Positions 1-6,921 of a DNA stretch of 36,798 nucleotides are shown here, one piece after another; the first letter of the stretch is position 1, and every line of letters begins with the position of its first letter. A program made the translations under genes and the position numbers. Origin of the DNA: Deltaproteobacteria bacterium (GTDB lineage Bacteria; Myxococcota_A; Polyangia; GCA-2747355); contig JAFCZD010000004.1 in the NCBI GenBank assembly GCA_019314525.1, positions 1-36,798 on the forward strand. The letters are read 5' to 3'. Below the pieces are notes generated by a model. It ran no database searches, had not been told where the DNA came from, and was given only the letters and a program-made list of their open reading frames with translations.

Positions 1-457
1 GAGCAGGAGCACGTTGCTTGGGCAGCCCTGGGAGGTCTGTGATCTCAGGGCTGCGCTGTTGCGGCAAGCCAGGGAGGTCTGTGATCTCAGGGCTGCGCTG
101 CTGTGGCAAGCCAGGGAGGTCTGTGATCTCTGGGCGCTGCTGGGGCAGGCCAGGGAGGTCTGTGATCTCACTGGGGACCTGCTCGAGGGCAGGGACATCA
201 GCAGACTCATAGGCGGTGATGTTCTTGGTCGTGGGGTCAACGTAGCCTGAAGGTGCCGCAAAATCTTCAGGGCTATTGCTGAGCACGAAATCAGGCCCAC
301 CATCAGGTAGCTCCCCGCTGCTGGGGAGATCCATGGTGGGTGGAGCCACCGTGAAGGAATGAAAACACGACGTACACTTCATCTGCAGCCCTGTGGAGGG
401 CACCTGTGAAGCGTTGATGTTGAAGACGATACCGCATTTTTCGCATGCGATTTTCAT
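1..457 (-). CDS. MJ0042-type zinc-ribbon protein with tandem peptide repeats (partial, 3' end outside window)
   Basis: This gene is missing from the ORF track because it runs off the left edge. Read from the ATG at 457 it begins MKIACEKCGIVFNIN and has a second pair in 'MKCTSCFHSFTV', so the first 40 residues carry two CxxC knuckles in the MJ0042/zinc_ribbon_5 arrangement (CxxC, a short linker, CxxC-x-x-F). The next ~65 residues are acidic and Pro-rich with no recognisable fold. From about residue 100 it contains four copies of a 13-14 residue unit, PEITDLPGLPQQR, continuing to the window edge. A GGGAG sequence lies about 10 nt before the ATG. In myxobacteria such N-terminal ribbons often precede low-complexity segments and a membrane or TPR region, so the missing part may hold the functional domain. 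The zinc ribbon is directly visible; the role is unknown. Confidence 0.8.
   Translation of the reverse strand, partial: MKIACEKCGIVFNINASQVPSTGLQMKCTSCFHSFTVAPPTMDLPSSGELPDGGPDFVLSNSPEDFAAPSGYVDPTTKNITAYESADVPALEQVPSEITDLPGLPQQRPEITDLPGLPQQRSPEITDLPGLPQQRSPEITDLPGLPKQRAPA
31..170. repeat. Four-copy in-frame tandem repeat (42/42/39-nt period)
   Basis: The string ggaggtctgtgatctc recurs at 31, 73, 115 and 154, giving periods of 42, 42 and 39 nt. The copies are almost identical at nucleotide level and stay in frame in the minus-strand zinc-ribbon gene, where they encode PEITDLPGLPQQR units. The near-identity, including third codon positions, suggests recent duplication or gene conversion. The array may continue beyond the left edge. 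Confidence 0.9.
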
Positions 458-575
458 GCGTTTGGCTCCCCTGCACGCCTCAAGACCGAGGCTCGGGCCG
501 AAAGTCTAAGGATTTCGCGGAGTCGCGCCCTATGCTTGTACCACTGCCCGCGCCGAGAATCAATTCCTTGTACCC

Positions 576-1859
576 TCAACGGCGACAGGGGATTTCCTTC
601 ACGCCTGCGGTGAAGGGGTGAAGGGCTTTGGGAATAGAGACCGAGCCGTCAGCGCGCTGGAAATTCTCCAAGATCGCGATCAATGTTCGACTGATGGCGA
701 TGGCCGTCCCGTTGAGCATATGCACGTGTTTTGGTGAAGCCGTAGGCTCCGGGCGATAACGGATATTCAGGCGCCGGGCCTGATAGTCAGTGCAGTTGCT
801 GCAAGAGGTGACCTCCCCATAGGCGCTACGTCCAGGCATCCAGGCTTCGATGTCGTATTTCTTCAGCGCTGGAGCGCCGAGGTCTCCGGCGCAGACGTTG
901 ACGACTCGATAAGGGATACCGAGTTCTTGCAGCAGCGCCTCTTCCTGTGCGCGGATACGTTCGTGTTGCCGCGTGGAGTCGGCTTCCTCACAGAGGACGA
1001 ACATCTCGGCCTTGGTAAATTGGTGCACTCGGTAGAGCCCGCGGGACTCTTTACCATAGGCACCAGCTTCGGTGCGGAAGCAATGGGAGAAGCCGAGATA
1101 GGAGAGCGGCAGCGTGTCAGCGTCAAAGATCTCACCTGAGTGGTAGCCGCCCACCGTAATCTCCGCGGTCCCAACGAGGCTGAGGTCTGTCTCTTCGACG
1201 TTGTAGACCTGCTTCTCGGGGCCTCGTGGGGCGAAGCCGATGCCCTCGAGGACCTCAGAGCGCGCAAGGTCAGGCGTCGTGATGGGGATGAAGCCCTCGG
1301 GGAGGAGGTGCGCGGTGGCGAAGCTACAGAGGGCTTGCTCGAGGAGCACGGCCTCATGTTTGAGGTAGTAGAAGTTGCTGCCTGTAACCTTGGCAGCGCG
1401 ATCAAAATCAATGGTGTCGGTGATCTCGCCCAGGGCGACGTGGTCACGGGGCTCGAAATCGAAGGTTGGGAGCTGGCCCCAATGGCTGACTTCGACATTT
1501 TCTTCATCGGTCTTACCATCAGGCACGTCGTCAGCCAGCAGGTTTGGCAGCAGGCGCAACAAAACGTCACGTTCAGTCGCGAGATCCTCGAGGTCCTTTT
1601 CGATCTGGGTCAACTCCCCTTTGATCCCTTTGACCTTGTTGATCACTTCTTTTCGCTCTTCAGCGGCGAGCTTCTTGATAGAGGATGAGAGCTCGTTGCG
1701 TTGGCCACGCAGGTCGTTCGCCCGGCTCTGCGCCTCACGCCACTTGGTGTCGAGGTCGAGCAGGTGGTCGACGTTGATCTTTTCGGCGTTGAGGTTGCGT
1801 CGTTGAATCGAGGTCTTCACGACCTCGGGATGGGCGCGGACATACTTAATATCGAGCAT
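576..1859 (-). CDS. serS: Seryl-tRNA synthetase
   Basis: Class IIa aminoacyl-tRNA synthetase that charges tRNA-Ser (and tRNA-Sec) with serine in the cytoplasm. The 427-residue product has the family's usual length. It starts MLDIKYVRAHPEVV and has the N-terminal antiparallel coiled-coil arm (residues ~30-105) that grips the long variable arm of tRNA-Ser. The catalytic core shows 'LVGTAEIT', motif 2 'FRTEAGAYGKESRGLYRVHQF' (in part), 'YGEVTSCSNCTDYQ' for serine recognition, and motif 3 around 'LNGTAIAISRTLIAILE'. The ORF track begins at 1886, but the ATG at 1859 is preferred: it matches the family N-terminus and follows a strong GGAGG. The downstream zinc-ribbon gene on the same strand begins 118 nt after the stop. 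Confidence 0.97.
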   Translation of the reverse strand: MLDIKYVRAHPEVVKTSIQRRNLNAEKINVDHLLDLDTKWREAQSRANDLRGQRNELSSSIKKLAAEERKEVINKVKGIKGELTQIEKDLEDLATERDVLLRLLPNLLADDVPDGKTDEENVEVSHWGQLPTFDFEPRDHVALGEITDTIDFDRAAKVTGSNFYYLKHEAVLLEQALCSFATAHLLPEGFIPITTPDLARSEVLEGIGFAPRGPEKQVYNVEETDLSLVGTAEITVGGYHSGEIFDADTLPLSYLGFSHCFRTEAGAYGKESRGLYRVHQFTKAEMFVLCEEADSTRQHERIRAQEEALLQELGIPYRVVNVCAGDLGAPALKKYDIEAWMPGRSAYGEVTSCSNCTDYQARRLNIRYRPEPTASPKHVHMLNGTAIAISRTLIAILENFQRADGSVSIPKALHPFTAGVKEIPCRR

Positions 1860-1863
1860 CTTT

Positions 1864-1868
1864 CCTCC
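1864..1868 (-). promoter_or_regulatory. Shine-Dalgarno GGAGG that fixes the serS start
   Basis: Read on the minus strand, GGAGGAAAG directly precedes the ATG at 1859. The GGAGG core is 4 nt from the start codon. This supports starting serS at MLDIKY rather than 27 nt upstream at the ORF-track start. Confidence 0.75.
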
Positions 1869-1938
1869 AATGCGCCATCGTGCCATAGGGGCGTCGTCAC
1901 GGGAAGCTACTGGGGCCTATTGAGGCCTATTGAGCGAT

Positions 1939-3357
1939 CTAATGGAGGAGCAGCGCAAAGGCTGACGTCAGGATCAGCGCTACAGCTCCGGCGCTGAGGG
2001 CGTAGGGCAGCTGTGTGCGCACATGGTCGAGGTGATCGGTGCCCGCAGCCATGGAGGCGACGATGGTGCTGTCCGAGATGGGAGAGCAGTGGTCACCAAA
2101 AATGCCACCTCCTAGGGCGGCGCCAAGGGTGAGCCCTGGGTGCAAGCCGAGCAGGCGGATCATGGGGGCGACGATGGGGATCATGATCGAAAACGTGCCC
2201 CACGAGGTGCCCGTAGAAAAAGCGATGACGCACCCAAGGAGAAAGATCACCGAGGGAATAGAGAAGGTGGGCAAGGAGGCCTTGGCGGCGTTGGCCAAAA
2301 AGACACCCGTGCCCAATTTGCGTGTGGTGACGCCGATGCTGAAGGCCAAGACCAAGACAACGAACATGGGGATCAAGCCCTGCACACCCTTGAAGAAGGT
2401 ATCCGTCAGCTCTTGCACGCTAACGATGCGCTGCAAGAGGTAGGCGAGCCCCGCGAAGAAGAGCGCTGACGTCGCGCCCCAAAAGAGCGCCTGGGAGCCT
2501 GAGCCGGCGCTAAAATCACCCTTGCCGGTGATCACGAGCACTGTGGGCACCATGGCCAACATGATCAGCAAGGGTAGGAGCATATTCAGCGGCCGATGGG
2601 GGGTCTCTGGCTTGCACTCCACCTGTGAGAGCTCTTGTGTCATCAAGGGCTGCGCGCCCTCGCGTAGGAGCGGTCCACCCGCGCGTACCCGCGCCTCGGC
2701 GCAGCGCATAGGGCCTATGTCGCGTCCGCCGAGGATCGTCAAGAGCACCGTGGCGATGGCTGAAAGCGCGTAGAAGTTGAAGGGCAAAGATGCAGCGAAG
2801 CTCGCCACGGGCTTTTCGAAGCCCTGGATCGCCAGCAGGCCGACGACATAGGCACCCCAGGCGTTGATGGGGATCAGGATGCATTTTGGGGCAGCGGTGG
2901 CGTCCAGAATGTAGCTCAGCTTCTCCCGGGAAATGCGCGCGCGGTCGAAGAGGGGCTTGGCCACCGAGCCTGTTACCAACAGACCAAACCACGACTCCAA
3001 GAAGATCGTGCCGCTCACCAGCACCGTAAAAAGCTGCAAACGCTTGGGGTGCCGCGTGAGACCTCTGCCCTCTGCCCAGCGCACGAAGCCTTCAACGCCC
3101 CCCGAGACCTGAGTGAAGCTGATCACGGCCCCGATGAGCGCCGAGAAGAGCAGCAGGTAGATATTGTCACGGGAGGAGAGCACAGAGACGATGGCGTCCA
3201 CCGAGCGGATCACCCCATAGAGCGGGTTCCAGCCCTCAATGATCGTCCAGCCCAGGAGCACATAGCTGCCCAAGGCCCAGAAGACTTGCCGGGTCATGAT
3301 CGCCATGCTGATGGCTACCAAGGGAGGTAGAAGAGAGGCCCAGCCCAAATGTTCCAC
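1939..3357 (-). CDS. NhaC-family Na+/H+ antiporter
   Basis: Predicted inner-membrane antiporter of the NhaC/ion-transporter superfamily, exchanging Na+ for H+ (or related cation and metabolite exchange). The 472-residue protein is almost wholly hydrophobic, with about 11-12 membrane segments. The N-terminal stretch 'LLPPLVAISMAIMTRQVF' and the conserved 'GGGIFGDHCSPISDSTI' near residues 405-425 are hallmarks of this family; 'FSTGTSWGTFSIMIPI' lies just before. The start is GTG at 3357, with an in-frame TAA 12 nt upstream, so no longer N-terminus is possible. No good Shine-Dalgarno is seen. It is followed at 79 nt by serS on the same strand; cotranscription is possible but the functions are unrelated. 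Family assignment is firm; the transported ion is inferred. Confidence 0.88.
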   Translation of the reverse strand: MEHLGWASLLPPLVAISMAIMTRQVFWALGSYVLLGWTIIEGWNPLYGVIRSVDAIVSVLSSRDNIYLLLFSALIGAVISFTQVSGGVEGFVRWAEGRGLTRHPKRLQLFTVLVSGTIFLESWFGLLVTGSVAKPLFDRARISREKLSYILDATAAPKCILIPINAWGAYVVGLLAIQGFEKPVASFAASLPFNFYALSAIATVLLTILGGRDIGPMRCAEARVRAGGPLLREGAQPLMTQELSQVECKPETPHRPLNMLLPLLIMLAMVPTVLVITGKGDFSAGSGSQALFWGATSALFFAGLAYLLQRIVSVQELTDTFFKGVQGLIPMFVVLVLAFSIGVTTRKLGTGVFLANAAKASLPTFSIPSVIFLLGCVIAFSTGTSWGTFSIMIPIVAPMIRLLGLHPGLTLGAALGGGIFGDHCSPISDSTIVASMAAGTDHLDHVRTQLPYALSAGAVALILTSAFALLLH

Positions 3358-3504
3358 GGCTGCAGCTTAGTACAGCCTCGGAGACCAGGCGAGCAATGAG
3401 ACACTTAGGGGTGTGATCGGAACCCGTCGATGACCCGCCGCTCCCTAGCCAGCGCCTCACGATCGATCACATTGGATCGCACCCGACCAGCTGCCTTAGG
3501 AGAG

Positions 3505-6500
3505 TTACTCCAGATAAGACGCGTAGATGTCAGCGTTGGCCCCGGTGGTATAGCTCCCGGCGCTTCCGCTGCGGTTTTCTACCCAAGCGACAACGATTTG
3601 GCTCCCCGCGATGCAGAGCTGTGGTTCACGTGCGTCCGACGCTCCCGCGGGCAGCGCCTCATCGACGCGTGCGTCAGGCACATTCCACGTGACACCATCA
3701 TCAAGGCTCTGGTTGACGTAGACATCACGCTGGGTGCCATCCCGAAGATCTTCCCAGGCGACGTAGACTCGGCTCCCTGTGGCAGAGACCGCGAGTCGCG
3801 GGCTGCTGGATGTGACCGCGCCTGCTACCCCGCCGGAGACCCGCTGGGCCACAGCCCCCCAGGTGGCGCCCCCGTCCGCCGAGCTGTTGGTGTAGATATC
3901 ATGGGCTCCACGGCTGGTGTCCGCCCAGGCGACGAAAGCTCTGCCCCCAGGCCGAAAGGCGACCACAGGATCCACCGAGTCGCCATCGACCACGTCGTTG
4001 TCAATGCGCACGCCATCGGATGGCCAGCTCGCGCCCCAATTTGTGGAGCGGCTCCCGCGTAGCGCTGAGAGGGGGGCTCGCAGGTCTTCCCAAACCACTA
4101 ACACCACACCACCACCGTCTGTCGCCACCTTGGGCTCCTTACCCGGCTGCGACGAGAGCGTCGCCTCGTCGGCGAAGGAGAGGGGCGTTGTGGCCAACGC
4201 TGCTCGGGCGACGTTGATCGACGCCCCCTGCTGCCAGGCGACGTAGATGTGACCGCTGTCTATGGCGATCTCTGGGAGGATGGCGTCTCCGGAAATGCGG
4301 TTGACTCGCCGGTCACCACTGAAGCTCGAGCCGCTGTCCTGAGAGAGGTTGCAGCGTACGTTGGGCTGAATTACCCCTGAGGTGTTGATCTCTTCCCAGC
4401 AGACCACGACGTGGTCTGCGTCGGTGGCGCTGGCGCCAGGGTGCACGGCAAGCCTCACAAAGAGCGAGTCGTTGCTCAGGGAGTCGAGGCGCAGGGGGCT
4501 CTGCCAGGTCGCCCCCCCGTCGCTGGAGCGGCGGAAGTAGACGTCACGTCGCCCCCCCGTGGTGTAGCGAGCATAGGCTAGGTAAACCCTCTTGCTCGTC
4601 GCTGTCGGGCCACCAAAAGAGAGCGCTGGCTCAACTTTCGACTCGGCCTCGGTGGCTACCGCCACGTCAGCGGAGAGCCAGCTCGCTGCGCTGTCGCTGG
4701 AGCGGTTGCCGTAGAGGTCGGCTTGTGGGTCATTGCGTCGGTCGAGCCAGAGGGTCAGCACATCGCTCTCATCACAGGCCAACGTCAGTTGCGCGGAGTT
4801 ATGGGAGCCGAGGGTCTCTGTAGGCTCGCTGAGCCGCTCCTCACGCCCTGATGCCGTGAAGACGCAGTCTGCGTCGTCATCAGCACCGTCGCAGTCGGTG
4901 TCCGTGCCATCACAATACTCCGTCTTGGGTCCCACAGCGTTGACACAGATTTGTGCGCCCGCCACACATTGAAGGGTGCCCTGGCTGCACTCACCTGTGG
5001 CGCTGCCACAAAAGCCGAAGGATGCTGGCAGGCCGTCGTCCACGAGGGTATTGCAGTCGTTATCCTTGTCATCACAGAGCTCGGCGACGGGCCTCACGTC
5101 ACCCGTGCAGGTGGGCGTCCCGAGCTGACAAACGAGGTTGCCCGTGCGGCACTCACCCACGTCGCTGCCGCAGATGCCGAGGCTGGGTGGCAGCTTGTCG
5201 TCCACGAAGGTGTTACAATCGTTGTCTTTGCCGTCACAGGTCTCTGGCTTTGGTCCTGTGGACTCCACGCAGACCTCAACGCCTCCTTGGCACTCGTGAT
5301 GCCCTTCTTGGCACTCGCCCATGGCGCTGCCACAGGGGCCCAGGTTCGAGGGCAACCCGTCGTCGACCTGGCGATTGCAGTCGTTGTCCTTGCCATCGCA
5401 AGCTTCGTTCACGGGGCCCACATCACCGGTGCAAGTGGGTGTGCCCAGCTGACAGACCAGCGAGCCGAGCTGACACTCACCCACGCTCGAGCCGCAAGCG
5501 CCGAGGCTTGGAGGCAGCCCATCGTCAACCGTACCGCTGCAGTCGTTGTCCTTTCCGTCACAGAACTCCGCCACAGGTCCCGTGGCGTTGACGCAGACCC
5601 GCACGCCTCCTTGGCACTCTAGATGCCCTTCTTGGCACTCGCCCACAGCGTTGCCACAGACGCCAAGGTTCGAGGCCAGCCCGTCATCAACGAGAGCGTT
5701 ACAGTCATTATCCTTGCCATCGCAGACCTCAACACTGGCCACGACGGCGTTCTTGCAGACAGGTTCGCCCCCTTCACAAATCAACGAGCCTTGCTGACAC
5801 TCACCCACGTCGTTGCCGCAGACGCCGAGGCTCGGGGGAAGCTTGTCGTCGATCTGACGGTTGCAGTCGTTGTCCTTGCCGTCACATAATTCGGGCTTGG
5901 GGCCTGTGGCATCCACACAGAAAGCGACCCCATTCTGACAAATCAGCTCGCCTGTCTGGCACTCGCCAATATTGCTGCCGCAGACCCCGAGGGGAGGCAA
6001 GGCGTCGTCTACTAGCCCATTACAGTCGTTATCCACGCCATCGCAGGTCTCGACGCCAGTGGCGAGGCACTCGCAGCCGTTGCCGTTGTCGCCGTCGGCA
6101 TTTTTGTGATCGCCCTTGCATGTGTCGAGCACACACTTGGCCTCAACGCAGAGGGTGGTGGCGTTGGCCAGCACGCACTTTACATTGCATCCACCGCAGT
6201 TGAAGGGGTCGGTTTGGAAGTCAACGAGCAAGCCCCCGGGGTCATCGACGACCCCGTTGCAGTCGTTATCCTTGCCATCACAGACCTCAACACCCGCGTT
6301 GCTCTTGACGCAAGGTTGTTCGCAGCCGTTGGCCTCCACGTCGTCAACATCAATGAAGCCTGGGAGGCAGCTCTGCACGAGGCACTGCCCCTTGACACAT
6401 TTTGGCGTGGCGTTGGCCAGGGCGCATGCTTGGTCGCATTTGCCACAGTTGGCGACATCGGTGCTGAGATCAAAGGTCTCGTCGATCTCGCCGTTGCAGT

Positions 6501-6921
6501 CGTTGTCGGCCTCATCACAGATCTCAGGCCCGCTGGGCGTGCATTCATACTCACATCCGTTGGCGCCCTCTCCATCGTGGTCATAGAAGCCAGGTGCGCA
6601 GCCGAGGTCTTTGCATTTGCCGAGTTCGCATAGGCTGAGGGCACCGTTCTTCAAGCAAGAGACGCCACACTCGCCGCAGTTCTCTGGATCTACCCGCAGG
6701 TTGAAGGGGTCGTCGATGAGCCCGTTGCAGTCGTTGTCGATCTCGTCGCAGATTTCGATGCCTTCGTTGGTGCGCACACAGGGCGGCCCGCCGTCGGGCA
6801 GCGGCCCAAACTCCGCCAGCTGCGCGTCACCAAGGACCACCAGCGCATAGGGATCTTGCTGGCAGCCCTGTGAGAGCATGGCCGTCAAAGAGAGCATCAG
6901 CAACGCAGATGATGTCTTCAT
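3505..6921 (-). CDS. MopE-type repeat lipoprotein with C-terminal Asp-box (sialidase-like) domain
   Basis: The 1138-residue product starts MKTSSALLMLSLTAMLSQGC, a signal peptide ending in a lipobox-like LSQGC, so it is a likely lipoprotein. Residues ~50-685 hold eleven copies of the MopE putative metal-binding motif (such as CDGKDNDCNRQIDD), separated by Cys-rich spacers of the type 'CGxxxGECQxGxLxCxxG'. Residues ~690-1138 contain at least five Asp-box-like motifs (SSDGGATW, SQDSGSSF, STNWGASW, SADGGATW, SLDDGVTW), typical of sialidase/BNR beta-propellers, although a full sialidase active site is not evident. The ORF-track start at 7170 is wrong: the ATG at 6921 overlaps the upstream gene's stop as ATGA and begins a proper signal peptide. 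The overlap implies coupled translation with the larger partner. Probable role is surface display or secretion; ligand unknown. Confidence 0.85.
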   Translation of the reverse strand: MKTSSALLMLSLTAMLSQGCQQDPYALVVLGDAQLAEFGPLPDGGPPCVRTNEGIEICDEIDNDCNGLIDDPFNLRVDPENCGECGVSCLKNGALSLCELGKCKDLGCAPGFYDHDGEGANGCEYECTPSGPEICDEADNDCNGEIDETFDLSTDVANCGKCDQACALANATPKCVKGQCLVQSCLPGFIDVDDVEANGCEQPCVKSNAGVEVCDGKDNDCNGVVDDPGGLLVDFQTDPFNCGGCNVKCVLANATTLCVEAKCVLDTCKGDHKNADGDNGNGCECLATGVETCDGVDNDCNGLVDDALPPLGVCGSNIGECQTGELICQNGVAFCVDATGPKPELCDGKDNDCNRQIDDKLPPSLGVCGNDVGECQQGSLICEGGEPVCKNAVVASVEVCDGKDNDCNALVDDGLASNLGVCGNAVGECQEGHLECQGGVRVCVNATGPVAEFCDGKDNDCSGTVDDGLPPSLGACGSSVGECQLGSLVCQLGTPTCTGDVGPVNEACDGKDNDCNRQVDDGLPSNLGPCGSAMGECQEGHHECQGGVEVCVESTGPKPETCDGKDNDCNTFVDDKLPPSLGICGSDVGECRTGNLVCQLGTPTCTGDVRPVAELCDDKDNDCNTLVDDGLPASFGFCGSATGECSQGTLQCVAGAQICVNAVGPKTEYCDGTDTDCDGADDDADCVFTASGREERLSEPTETLGSHNSAQLTLACDESDVLTLWLDRRNDPQADLYGNRSSDSAASWLSADVAVATEAESKVEPALSFGGPTATSKRVYLAYARYTTGGRRDVYFRRSSDGGATWQSPLRLDSLSNDSLFVRLAVHPGASATDADHVVVCWEEINTSGVIQPNVRCNLSQDSGSSFSGDRRVNRISGDAILPEIAIDSGHIYVAWQQGASINVARAALATTPLSFADEATLSSQPGKEPKVATDGGGVVLVVWEDLRAPLSALRGSRSTNWGASWPSDGVRIDNDVVDGDSVDPVVAFRPGGRAFVAWADTSRGAHDIYTNSSADGGATWGAVAQRVSGGVAGAVTSSSPRLAVSATGSRVYVAWEDLRDGTQRDVYVNQSLDDGVTWNVPDARVDEALPAGASDAREPQLCIAGSQIVVAWVENRSGSAGSYTTGANADIYASYLE
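4870..6770. repeat. Coding repeat array: eleven MopE motifs in the lipoprotein
   Basis: Plus-strand strings such as 'cagtcgttgtccttgcc' recur through this stretch and correspond on the minus strand to GGCAAGGACAACGACTG (G-K-D-N-D-C). Spacing between motifs is irregular, mostly about 100-200 nt. All copies are in frame. The array explains the many long shadow ORFs on the opposite strand. Confidence 0.85.

Noticed and set aside
14-250. Plus-strand 78-aa and 64-aa repeat ORFs
   Set aside because: They are antisense to the tandem repeat of the zinc-ribbon gene, which has the CxxC motifs and a ribosome-binding site.
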